Assembly (NCBI GenBank): GCA_028751875.1
Contig: CM054156.1
Coordinates: 53,316,079-53,380,078, forward strand
Source of the DNA: Rapana venosa
Lineage: Eukaryota; Mollusca; Gastropoda; Neogastropoda; Muricidae
Length of the DNA stretch: 64,000 bases
Reading direction: 5' to 3'
Each line of letters begins with the position of its first letter. Position 1 is the stretch's first letter. The position numbers were made by a program, and so were the translations under genes. Positions 35,605-45,675 of the stretch are shown here, in pieces. The notes beneath the pieces were generated by a model. That model had not been told where the DNA came from. It searched no databases and worked only from the letters and a program-made list of their open reading frames with translations.

Positions 35605-38165
35605 TCATCATCATCACTCATCCCTTGGTCGGGACGACAGTTGGGGTACCCGCATGGACGCTGCAAGTGGACCGCCAAATGGTTCTGTCCTGGGCTGCTT
35701 TCAGGAGGTTTAGTACAGTGAGGCCGGTCCACTCCTTGATGTTGGATATCCAGCTTTTGCGTGGTCGTCCCTGCCTCCTTGCTCCTTCCACCATTTCCTG
35801 CAGGACTGTCTTTGACAGGCTGTTATGCCTTGTTGTGTGGCCAAACCATTTCAGTTTCCTCCGTTTGACTGTATCTAGCAATGGTTCTTGTTTGCCAGCC
35901 AGTGCCTCGATCTGCTGCTAGACGTAGTCATTGGTTTTACGGTCTCTGTAGGTGATGTTCAGGATCCGCCTGAGGCACTTCATCTCAAAGGCTTGAATGC
36001 GGCGTACTAAATTGGCAGTAAGTGTCCATGCTTCACAGCTGTACAAGGCAATGGATGTGACGAATGCCTTGTAGAGTCTGACCTTAGTGTGGGCTCTGAT
36101 GTTGTGGTTTCTCCACACTTTCGCCAGCTTAGTCATGGAGGAGAGTGCCACAGCAAGTCTGATCTTCACCTCTTGTGTGCTCGTGCCTTCTTTGGTGCTG
36201 ACTGCTCCAAGGTACTTGAAAGTTTCCACCTCCTCTAGTGTCTCGCCACTCATCTTGATGCTGGTGGGAGTGGTCGGTGTGGTACTGCTCACTAGGATCT
36301 TGCTCTTTTCTGTGCTGATCTCCATACCGTGGGCATTGGCTGATGTTTCCAGTCTGGTGGTGAGATCCTGGAGTTTTTCTTCACTGCGGCCCATGAGATC
36401 AATATCGTCTGCGAATCGAAGATTGCAGACTGGCCTTCCTCCTATTGTGATGTGGTCTTGAAGTCAAGGAGGGCTCCTGCATGATGTTCTCCAGGAACAC
36501 GTTGAAAAGAACGGGGGATAGCGGGCAGCCTTGTCGAACTCCAACTGAAGTCCGGAAGAACTCCCCGATTTCTCCACCCATGAGGACGCACTGTGGGAGC
36601 TGTCATACAGCGCCTGGATGACTTGAATCAGGTCCTCGTCGAAGCTATGGTCTCTCATGACTTGCCACAGAGCTTCTTGCCACACTCGGTCGAAGGCCTT
36701 CTTGAAGTCAATGAAGTTGTTGTAGAGCTGTAGCTGATGTTGGAGATGCTTCTCTATGAGCATTCTGATGTTGAAGATCTGCTCGACAGTGCTTCGACCT
36801 GGTCTGAATCCTGCCTGTTCTTCTGATAGGATTTCTTCTGCTTGTGGTTTCAGTCTGTTCAAGGCAATGCATAGCATAACTTTGCTTGGATGGCTTATCA
36901 GACTGATTGTTCTGTAATTTTGGCACTTCTTCAGGTCTCCCTTCTTGGAAGTGGAACTATGATGGATTGGGTCCACTGTTCAGGCCACTCTTTGCTGGTC
37001 AGATGCGTTGGCAGATGATTGTTAATGCTTTGATCATCTCTGGGCCTCCATTCTTGATGAGCTCAGCCGGGATGTTGTCAATCCCTGGTGACTTGCCTCC
37101 TTTCAGGGATCTTACTGCTTCTTCTACCTCTTCCTCCAGCACCTGTGTGCTTTCAGGATCTGATGGTCTGGGATCTTGCTCGTGAAGTTTGTTTGGATCA
37201 GCCTTCAGCTTGTAGTTGTACAGGTCGCTGCAATATTCTGTCCATCTCTTCATGATAGTGGCACTCTCTGTAAGGACTGACCCCTCTTTGTCTTCAATAA
37301 CGGAGGTCTTTGGCTGCTGGGACTTGGTTAGTACCTTGATGGTCTGGTACGCCTCTTTGCTGTCTCCTTTTGCCATTGCCTTCTCAACCTTGGAGCATTG
37401 TTCTGACATCCAGTTCCCCATGGCCTCAGTCATTTTTCTTCTTGATTGACCTGTTGACTGTTCTATACTCTTCGGCCGTTTGGGTTTTTGTTCTTCACTA
37501 GCTTTAGCTCCCTACGTTGGTCGCACAGGTCCAGGATATCGTTGGTAACCCACGGTTGGTTCTTTTCCTCTCTTTCCCAAGGATCTCCAGCGCTGTCTCC
37601 TGAATGGTCTTGCTGAAGGTCTCAATGAGGTTGTTGATGTCATCTTGGAGGAAATTCAATGCTGCAAATCTGCCCCCTATCTCAGCTTTAAAGATTTCAG
37701 CGACTTCGGGGTCCTTCAGCTTTTCCATGTTGAACCGCAAACGGGGATTTCTCTTCTGGTTCTTGGTCTTCAGCTTGATCTGTAGGGTCATGAGTATCAT
37801 GTCGTGGTCACTGCCAATATCAGCGCCAGGGAAAGTTCTTGTCTGGGCTTTGTTGATGCTCGACATAAATCGTTTGGGGGCCAAGATGTAGTCGATCTGG
37901 TTATGTGTCTTTCCATTTGGTGAGTGCCACGTCGTTCTTCTTGATGTCTTGTGGGGGTATAGGGTGTTGGCGACAGTAAGATTGTGGCTGCTTGCGAATT
38001 CCAAAAGTCTGAGACCTCTATCATTGGTTTCGTCCACGCCAAAACGGCCTACTGTCCCTGGCCATTGGTCATAAGCGTCAGGTCCGATCTTGGCATTCCA
38101 GTCGCTCTGGATCACAAGAAAGTCCTTCTTTGGAGTTGATTTGATGGCGCTCTCCAAATCTCCAA
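35605..38165 (-). mobile_element. RTE-like non-LTR retrotransposon, 5'-truncated
   Basis: Read on the minus strand: endonuclease C-terminal half (38,157-37,504; SDWNAKIGPDAYDQW, NGKTHNQIDYILAPKRF, ADIGSDHDMILMTL), a linker (37,433-36,999; VEEAVRSLKGGKSPGIDNIP), RT (36,976-35,918; CQNYRTISLISHPSKVML, EEQAGFRPGRSTVEQIF, FIDFKKAFDRVWQEALW, GVRQGCPLSPVLFNVFLENI, RFADDIDLMG intact, TFKYLGAVSTKEG, SCEAWTLT), and the C-terminus (35,881-35,618; KRRKLKWFGHTTRHNSLSKT, GRPRKSWISNIKEWTG). A (GAT)n tail and 11-bp flanking duplications mark both ends. The N-terminal half of the endonuclease is absent, as expected for 5' truncation during target-primed reverse transcription. At least three frame interruptions make it inactive. 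The clade name is inferred from motif resemblance. Confidence 0.85.
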
Positions 38166-38176
38166 AATGTTAACCA
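38166..38176. repeat. Target-site duplication, right copy
   Basis: AATGTTAACCA, identical to 35,594-35,604. Confidence 0.75.
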
Positions 38177-38852
38177 CTGTGACTTAAACAATTTTACTTG
38201 CTTTTAGACAATACTTGTTTTATAAATCAAAACCAAATTTTAGATAAATGTTTCAGAAATATTTTAAGCCATATGCTACCACGATCCCATATATGGGATC
38301 AGGCAGTTATGTGCCACTACCATAGTTGTATTGTTTTCATCACACTACATGATTATATGGGCAGTTCAAGGGATCTTAAAAGAGTACTAAAAGAGGGACT
38401 GGTGAGTAGTATCCCTCTGCTCTTTTTCGTGGGACCAGCCATTTGCAGGATCGTGCTCTGTTCTGGATCACCAAGACTTCAACAGAAAGATAAGTGCACA
38501 GCATCAACTCTATAAGCATTTTGTAACTGTTTGTTAAGCAAAACTGAAGTTTAGCTTTTAATCTAAAATTGTGTCCTTCAGATTTGCTCAGAACATGATC
38601 AGTTGTTTGTGGAGCATGTCTAAAGTTTGATCACAAATACGGGATCATGGCATCAAGAGGGTAGTGGTTTTTTTTCATCTTTACAATGGCATTCAGGACA
38701 AAATGGGTCTGTTGTATATAATTTTTTTCTTGATCAGAGCAAATTTTAAAGACACAGGTTAAGTGAATGAGGAGCATGTTTGCTTATTTGAGCTTAAATG
38801 AGATATGTAAAAGTGTCTTATCACCGACATTTTCTACAATTTCCCCCTTTTC
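38177..38852. other. Unassigned sequence downstream of the RTE-like insertion
   Basis: Continuation of the sequence interrupted by the insertion. AT-rich, with CATATATGGGATCAG-like words, and no open frame with a recognisable domain. It ends in a pyrimidine-rich stretch TTTCCCCCTTTTCAG that looks like a splice acceptor at 38,852. Confidence 0.4.
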
Positions 38853-40140
38853 AGAACTTTCAACATTGACCAAGTTCTTGCTCTGCTGGAGGCCGATCCC
38901 ACATTTGGTCAGGCAACTGTTTACATGAAACCACCCCATTTAGTGAAGATACAGGTAAAAACAGTGGTGAAGAAGATGCTTATGATGCATGTCACCACAA
39001 ACCACGGCAGCAAGGAGCAAAGGAGGGAAATGAAATGATACTCGCCCAGGCCAACCAAACACAAAGAAACAGACAGTAACAGCTACTTGGAAATGGAGGA
39101 GAGCTGACTTGTCAAGTCGGCAAAAAAGCAAGATTTGGATGGAAGGCTTGGACCATCAAAAACAATCAGATTGCTTGCTGATCCTGTTCAGTTGTTTTGG
39201 ATCCTTTTGATCATGTACTCTCAATGATTGTTGAGAACAGCATTCTATAAGATCAATCAAAAGGAAATAATACCTTCACAACATGACCAGACTAAATATG
39301 TCCATTCTTGGGTATTTTGATCATGTCTGGTTCCAATCCAGCTCCTACATGTCATCTCTATTGGTCCTGTGATGCTGATGTTCAAGAGATATTTTCCCTT
39401 GGAGTTAACATCAGTGCAGATTCCACTCTCCCCAAAAGTTCTTCGGATGAGACTATAAACCGAGGCCCCATGCGCGAACACACGCAGAACATCTTGCGCA
39501 CATGTTAAATCATGTTCCGCTTTTCATAAGAGTAGGCCATTGTGTGCTGGCTGAAACAGATGACAGAATTTACAAAACTGCAGCCACAAGGGGACCGGAT
39601 GTAAAAAAAATACACAAATGCTTATTCCATTATCCTCGATATAAAAGAATATAATAAAGATAAAAAATAAATGAATGGGCGATTTCTTCAGTCATGACAA
39701 AAAATAATTTCACTGAAATAATGCGGTATCTTCATTTGCTGCAATAATGCATGGCTGGGTGCAGATGACAAACTGAACAAGGTTTAACCACTGGTCAGCA
39801 TGGTAAATGAGAGGTTTCTGACTTATTTCACGTTCTTCAAGACACATAATCTCAGCATTGATGAATGAATGGTATCACATTTTGGCAAATGAAGAGCTAA
39901 CCAATGCATCCAACAGAAACCAAAACACTTTCGCCTCAAGATGTGGGTTCTGATGACCCCTCTTGAATATGTCCTGCAATTTGAGTCAGACCAATGGGCC
40001 TGGGCAATGCAAGCTGAAGACCCACCTTGTGGAGCCCTGGTTCACCCAGCCGAAGTGTACCTGTTGTGGCATGGAAACAAACACAGGTGTATCAAGTACA
40101 AAGTGGGCATTCATGCTAGTTGTTTCAAGTTCCACTCAAA
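38853..40140 (+). pseudogene. piggyBac-like transposase pseudogene
   Basis: Motifs appear in the order expected of piggyBac/PGBD proteins: NIDQVLALLEADPTFGQATV then MKPPH (38,867-38,940), the acidic DSGEED-like NSGEEDAYDACHHKPRQQ, WKWRRADLSS (39,092), GILIMSGSNPA and HLYWSCDADVQEIFSLG (39,311-39,405), FTEIMRYLHL (39,711), NAWLGADDKLNKV (39,748), ERFLTYFTFFKTHNLSIDE (39,810-39,867; includes the first DDD catalytic Asp) and MWVLMTPLEYVLQFESDQW (39,941). These correspond to the family's I.LLMG...P....YWS.D, F..I.RYLHL.DN, LSIDE.M and G.K.WVL....GYVL.FE blocks. A SINE at 39,440-39,650 sits between the YWS and RYLHL blocks, and several stops and frameshifts occur. The C-terminal catalytic part is missing. 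Confidence 0.7.
39440..39650 (+). repeat. SINE body inserted in the piggyBac-like pseudogene
   Basis: GATGAGACTATAAACCGAGG, GCAGAACATCTTGCGCACAT, GTTCCGCTTTTCATAAGAGT, AGGCCATTGTGTGCTGG and ACAGAATTTACAAAACTGCA match the minus-strand SINE at 49,813-50,176. The end AATGCTTATTCCATTATCC matches the SINE at 16,920-17,255. The tRNA-like head and the 3' tail are absent. Confidence 0.8.
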
Positions 40141-40204
40141 ATAAACTCCCTTACATGGTTCTAAATTTGTGTATGAACACCACATAGCCTCCTATTTGAG
40201 GTTG

Positions 40205-40325
40205 TATAATAATAATAATATATGGAATTTATATAGCGCTGAATCTTGTAAATAAACAAACAAATCGAAGCACTTACTGTCCTATGGGTGGATGGTCCTA
40301 GGTCCTCGGTTTATAATGACAAAAC
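40205..40325 (-). repeat. SINE tail with partial body
   Basis: On the minus strand: CATTATAAACCGAGGACC (body), then CTTCGATTTGTTTGTTTATT, TACAAGATTCAGCGCTATAT and AATTCCATATATTATTATTA. The body is shortened compared with 49,813-50,176. Confidence 0.75.
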
Positions 40326-40384
40326 AAATGTATTGGCACCTTTTATGGGTTTTTTAACTTACTTTTTGGTACAGTTCAGTATTA

Positions 40385-40554
40385 AGTCAAGTCAGCCAAG
40401 TCAAGTCAAAAACACTTTAATCATCCCATGAAGAGCAATTGCAATACTGACAGGCAGATTCATATGCATCAAAAAATTAATCTCAAAAGACACAAAAAGC
40501 TATATTTCATATTGGCTAAAACATTCCAAAATGACTTCAAATGAAAATGTCACG

Positions 40555-40585
<31 letters not shown>

Positions 40586-41960
40586 CAAACACACGCGGGC
40601 ATGCGCACACATACATACATACACGCGCGCGCGCGCACACACCACACACACACACACACCAATTGTGAACAAAATTTTAACCCCCAAAAACAACAACAAC
40701 ACACTACAACAACAACAAAAAACATTGACTAGAAGACATAAAACTTTATTATTTACGCACGCACATATGCAACACGTACACACCCATGCACGCCCACACA
40801 ATACACCAATGTATAAATTCAATGTTTTAAAGACCATTGACTAGAAGACAGACTTATTTTACACTCACACACACGCACACAATTATGTATTGACTACACT
40901 CATAACAATGACAATCAGGCAAGTAATTCAGAGAAATGTAAAATCTAGATAGTCAGCATCATTGTGAATTCAGAATTCGGATGCTTACTGGCCCAAAAGA
41001 TTTTTTTCTGTTTGTTTTGCTGATGGGACACTGAACAGGGCGTTCCAAAGGCAACAACTGAAATTCTGGAAACAAAGCATGGGAGGGATCAGCCAAAATG
41101 GCAGCGGCTTTGCATACAAGCTGCTGATTGCAGATGACATAAGATCTCTTTGTTCTTTTCCAATTATTTTTGAGCAGATTCTTACAATTCTCTGCAGGCC
41201 ATTCTTGTTTTTAACACTAAGGTTATTGTACCAACAAATGAAAGCAAAACTTATAACACTCTCTATGTAAGACTTGTAAAACAAGGAAAGAATCCTTTTG
41301 TCTAAAAAAAATGAGTTCAGTTTCCTCAGAAAATGCACACGTTGTCCTCCCTTTTTGACAATAGCGTCAGGGTTAATGTCCCAGTTTAACTTGTGGTCAA
41401 AAACAGTTCCTAGATATTTATAGTTCGAAACGTTTTCAACTTTTTGATTATGGATAATAATATTCTTAGGAGTATGCCCTGATCTTCTGAAGTCGATAGG
41501 CAGGTCTTTAGTTTTAGAAACATTTAGCTCTAGATAGGCCTCGTCACACCAGTGTACGAACTCGGTGAGGGCTGGACCGTTGTCTAAGACTGATCCGGAT
41601 AAGAGAGATAACAGAGCACTGTCGTGTGCAAACTTAACCAGAAAGGAATTTCCATAGTTGCTTTTGCAATCACCTATGTATAGAATGTAAAGAAATGGTG
41701 AGAGCATGCAACCCTGTGGAGAACCAGTGCAGGTAAATCTCACCAAAGAAGATAATTATTTTGTTGGCAAAAACAAGCTGTGGTCTGTTGGTTAAAAATT
41801 CAATCAGCCAACGAACAAGTTGATTGTCTATGTCAAATTTTGAGAGTATTTTGTTAACCAGAATCTGAGGCTGCATTGTATTGAAAGCTGAACTAAAGTC
41901 AGCAAACAATATCCTGGCATGAGAGTCAGGTGTTTCCAGTTGTTTCAGGTGTATTAAGAA
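40385..41960 (-). mobile_element. Rex1/L2-like LINE (LINE B), 5'-truncated
   Basis: Read on the minus strand from 41,960: ILFADFSSAFNTMQPQILV, WLIEFLTNRPQLV, then TGSPQGCMLSPFLYILYIGD, VKFAHDSALLSLLSGS, CDEAYLELNVSKTKDLPIDF, NVSNYKYLGTVFDHKLNWD, VKKGGQRVHFLRKLNSFFLD, KRILSLFYKSYIESVISFAF, SVKNKNGLQRIVRICSKIIG and a C-terminal ALFSVPSAKQTEKNLLGQ (stop at 40,985). The catalytic FADD motif reads FAHD, so the RT is inactive. The 3'-UTR (40,385-40,985) contains CA microsatellites and ends in a GACTTGACTT repeat, and a second copy of this end is at 16,643. Similarity to Rex1/L2 elements of fish is from family knowledge. The left end abuts LINE A near 41,960. Confidence 0.8.
40555..40660. repeat. 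(CA)n microsatellite in the LINE B 3'-UTR
   Basis: Two ACACACAC runs with a CGCGCGCG patch at 40,624-40,636; further CA-rich sequence lies at 40,756-40,805 and 40,860-40,880. Confidence 0.85.
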
Positions 41961-41964
41961 AATT

Positions 41965-43960
41965 TGTGTTTGGTCCCTACAATCATGGCTTCAGTTTTAT
42001 CTGCATTTAGTTATAACTTGTTTTGTATCATCCAGTTTTGAATGTTTTGAAGGCAGAGTGATATATTTGTCAAGAGAGAGGGCAGATTTTCAGAAGTGTT
42101 ACTGCTTTGAATCTGAGTCATCCGCATAGAAATGCTGGCTGATCTGTTGACGATTTATTATATATGAGAGTGGAACAGTGTAGAGAGTGAACAGAACAGG
42201 ACCCAGAACTGGTCCCTGTGGGACTCCACATTTCAGTTTTGCAGGAATTGATTGAATCGTGTTTACTACTACTGTCTGGAATTGGGCAGTGAGGTATGAA
42301 CTAAACCAGGTAAGGGTTGCACATTTGATACAAATGCTTTTTGACAAATGCTGCAGATAAGTCGAGAAGAGTGAGAAGGGAGATTTTCCCTGAGTCAGAA
42401 GCGTTTAGAAGCGTGTTTAACATATGGACTAGGGTGGTTTTAGTACTGTGGTTGCTGAGATAGGCAGACTGAAATGTGGGAAGGAGACTATTTGAATGAA
42501 GATGAATGAGTTGTTTCAGAACTCATTTTTCAAGGACTTTGGAGATGAAAGGTAGGTTTGAAACAGGCCTGTAATTTTTCAGTATGTTAGGGTCGAGGTC
42601 ATGCTTTTTGAGTAGAGGTGTAACCATTGCAGGTTTGAGTTCTAATGGAAAAATTCCCAAAAGAAGAGATGAGTTTACAATCTTCGTGATAGTTGGTATA
42701 AACTGCGGAAGGCACTGCGTGAAAAGAGAAGCAGGCATAGGATCAATATCACATGATTTTATGGCCATTTAATTCAGAATTTTCCTGATTTCTTCCTCAC
42801 TTGCTGGCTGAAAGGAAAGGAGAGGAGTGCCAGTGAATTGAGGATCAGGAGATACAGGTTGGAAGGGGGTCTGATCCAGTCTGGGGCGAATGTTATGGAC
42901 TTTGTCAGAAAAGAACAGAGACAATATATCAGGAAGTTCAGAGTGACTTTGGACAGTAGGAAGAGGGCCTGACGTTGCAGATCCAAGAAGAGGTGAGGTG
43001 AGGGAAAAAGGAGATTCCATGGATGTGGCATTGAGAACTTGAGCAGAATAGTAGTGTGTCTTGGATGAGTGGAGTAAGGTTTTCACTTTGTTGGGGTTTT
43101 TTAAAAGAGCTGTTTGTTTATTTCAGTTTTTCGTTTTCACCACTGCTGTTCTCGTTGTCAGCGTTTGCGCTTTGCCACCCATGATGGGTGTACCATGGGG
43201 CGAAAGGCCTATCAGGCAGAATACGGTCAGTGGGAGGTGCATGTTCATCAAGCAGTTGGCTGAGAACAGTCTTATAGTGTTTAGAAAGAAGGTCAGCTTT
43301 ACCATCTGGGCAAGCAGACTGCACATTAAGAAACATATGTGAAGAACGTTTGATGGAGGCAAAGAGGTTGAAGATGACTGTGGTGAGTGAGGGTGACTAT
43401 CAGAGAAAGAGGACGGGGATGATGGTAGAGATGTGTGCAGTGGAAGGCAGACCAGAGTTGATATGGCCAGTCAGGTGTGGTGGAAGATGGTGAAGGGACT
43501 GGTTTAACAGGGGTATTTATAGTCTGATGCACACTGTGTCAATACACATTACTGTCAGAACACATATTGTCAGAGTCACAGGCAGAGGATGGATTGGAGC
43601 ATCAAGAGGACAAAGATGTGAAAGAGTGCTGTGGCTTGTTGTGGTGGTTGTGGCAGTGACGTCAGAAGTGATGGGGGAGAGGGATGTAATGAAAGCACCT
43701 GCAGGCGATGACATCTGCCTGCACTTGTTCCTTGTGGGTTTTGCTGCGGTAGATTCCTAAGTTTGAAAGATGCTGTTTTAGGGCGTATTGTATGGGGAAG
43801 AACTAATGTGAGGACAATGCCTTCATGTCTGCAGCAGTTGATGTCATAGTAGTCGAAAGGCGAACACTGGGTGGTGGTGATGGGGGAGATTTGAGTTCGT
43901 GGATCACGTGAACAAGTTCAATCTGCGCAGGGTCAGAGTACTTGGGTCACAAGGACAAGT
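41965..43960 (-). mobile_element. CR1/L2-like LINE (LINE A), endonuclease-deleted copy
   Basis: Read on the minus strand: a Ser/Thr/Pro-rich leader (43,760-43,360), then NVQSACPDGKADLLSKHYKT and VLSQLLDEHAPPTDRILPDR (43,330-43,200), then linker PFSLTSPLLGSA, HSELPDILSLFFSDKVHNIR and LLSFQPASEEEIRKIL (43,030-42,770), the RT blocks FPLELKPAMVTPLLKKHDLD, ILKNYRPVSNLPFISKVLEK (42,530-42,600), WFSSYLTAQFQTVVV, GVPQGPVLGPVLFTLYTV, HFYADDSDSKQ (42,110) and, in another frame, QNKL.LNADKTEAMIVGTKH. CPDGKAD joins directly to SKHYKT: the endonuclease seen between the same motifs in the 58.5-kb copy is gone. The RT has lost the segment between ISKVLEK and WFSSYL to frame decay. It is truncated near 41,965 at the LINE B junction. 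Confidence 0.8.
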
Positions 43961-44570
43961 ACAATCAGGTGAATACAAATCATCAGTCAAACGCAATTTT
44001 GAAAAATAAATCAAAAAATGAAAATTATGAATTAAAATTTTTAAAACGCAGATAATATTGAAGAAATATAGACTCTGTAGAGAAAAAGAAAAAGAAAGTG
44101 TGGAAAAATGAGTGTGTGGAAGAGTTGACAGGTTGCATTGAATGCAGAATTTGGAATTTTGAATTATGCAAGTGGAAGTATAAATGAAGCAACTGATGTA
44201 AGTCATGTTCAGTTTTCTTTATAGGAACATTACATTGGTCCACAGAAAGGAAAAGAAAATAGGTTTTAAAAAAATGGCACATGATATTCCAAGGTAAAAT
44301 GATCAACTGGATAAGGTTTAAAACCATTTCCAATAGCAAATATGGCAATTCATGGAAGGGCTGGTTAGTGCACACATCGGTTGTGTTAAATCTGTGTCAA
44401 TCCACACATGTTCACACACAGCTTGTATAATATCTTTAAAAAAAATAAACAGTACAATGCAGGATTCAGTTCCAAGTCACTGATATGGAAAATGGCTCTT
44501 CAGCAACATGCCCTATTTTGTTTACAATTATTATGCATGCATGTGCCCAGCCTGACATTTTGGTATCAGG
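43961..44570. other. AT-rich spacer, no gene
   Basis: Open frames up to 116 codons on the minus strand are Phe/Leu/His-rich with no domain. I see nothing supportable. Confidence 0.5.
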
Positions 44571-44571
44571 G

Positions 44572-45108
44572 TTAGTCACAATTTCTGGGTCTTTTAACAC
44601 AAGGTCATTAATCACAATTATTTTGTCTTTTAACACAAGGTCATTAATCACATTATTTTGTCTTTTAACACAAGGTCATTAATCATGATTATTTTGTCTT
44701 TTAACACAAGGTCATTAATCACAATTATTTGCTCTTTTAACACAAGGTCATTAATCACAAATATTTTGTCTTTTAACACAAGGTCATTGATCACAATTAT
44801 TTGGTCTTTTAACACAAGGTCATTAATCACAAATATTTGGTCTTTTAACACAAACTCATTAATCACAATTATTTTGTCTTTTAACAGAAGGTATTGATCA
44901 CAATCATTTGGTCTTGCAACACAAGGTCATTAAACACAATTATATTGTCTTTTAACACAAGGTCATTGATGACACTTATTTGGTCTTTTAACACAAGATC
45001 ATTAACCACAATATCTGGGTCTTTTAACACAAGTCATTAACCACAATATCTGGGTCTTTTAACACAAGTCATTAACCACAATATCTGGGTCTTTTAACAC
45101 AAAACCAT
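44572..45108. repeat. Minisatellite, 36-bp unit, ~15 copies
   Basis: Unit TCTTTTAACACAAGGTCATT followed by AATCACAATTATTTTG; starts lie at 44,590, 44,626, 44,661, 44,697 and so on. The last three units form a subtype (TCTGGGTCTTTTAACACAAG, TCATTAACCACAATA). A period of 12 codons leaves frames open on both strands (minus LVLKDKIIVIND, plus NTRSLITIILSF). There are no spacers, so it is not a CRISPR array. Confidence 0.9.
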
Positions 45109-45334
45109 TTGAAGTTTGTGCATGAGACCCTTGTATCCCCTACATCTAATATAGCCACATTCCAAATTATGGATAGGGATAGAAATTGAGCCCACCAACT
45201 TAACCAGGACAGGCAGGAGGTACTTCCATGCTCTTCCTGATTTTCAACTGTCCTGGTTCTTTTGATGAGCTCAAGTCCATATGCACAGTAGTCTATTCAG
45301 TTTAAAGTCTCCCCCAAAGGACCTGGCATTCAGT

Positions 45335-45450
45335 TAAATTTTCCCATCAAACTGGAAAGATAGAGCAAGGCTGGAAAGAAAACACAGAACCTCACATTTA
45401 CTTGTTAGGCATGTGAACATCTATACCATCTTGTCACCCTCCTTTAATGA
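45335..45450 (-). repeat. SINE head fragment upstream of receptor gene 1
   Basis: On the + strand, CAAACTGGAAAGATAGAGCA, AGGCTGGAAAGAAAACACAG, AACCTCACATTTACTTGTTA and CCATCTTGTCACCCTCCTT match, in order and spacing, the tRNA-like head of the SINE at 50,080-50,176. The rest of the SINE is not recognised. Confidence 0.65.
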
Positions 45451-45489
45451 GAATCAGGAAATCAACAGGACCAGCAAACACCTGAACAA

Positions 45490-45600
45490 ATGGAGAAGGA
45501 GGATAATACAAATGGAGAAGGAGGATCATGCAAAAGAAAAAGGAGGATCATGCAAATGGAGAAGGAGGATCATGCACATGAAGGAGGATCATGCCAGTGT
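45490..45600. repeat. 24-bp minisatellite
   Basis: Four to five units of AATGGAGAAGGAGGATCATG(CA) lie immediately upstream of the first receptor exon. A perfect-looking donor GAG|GTAAGTC at 45,640 is nearby, but no exon can be defined. Confidence 0.8.
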
Positions 45601-45675
45601 CATTGGGTGTGGCACGAGGTGAGACAGATGAGATTCCTAGAGGTAAGTCGCGTTCACTGACACTGATCTATTCAC

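Noticed and set aside
43527..43760. Small + strand frame and neighbours as host genes
   Set aside because: They lie antisense to the Ser/Thr/Pro-rich leader of the LINE A copy and have no domain.
40205..43960. LINE B simply nested inside LINE A
   Set aside because: The missing 3' half of LINE A is not found left of LINE B, and no target duplication was seen, so a plain nested insertion is not supported.
44572..45108. CRISPR-like direct repeat array
   Set aside because: Units abut with no unique spacers, the context is eukaryotic, and no cas gene exists. It is a minisatellite.
45413..45622. 69-codon frame as the first exon of receptor gene 1
   Set aside because: It consists of a SINE-head piece and 24-bp repeats, has no signal peptide, and the candidate donor at 45,640 is only about 40 bases from the acceptor.
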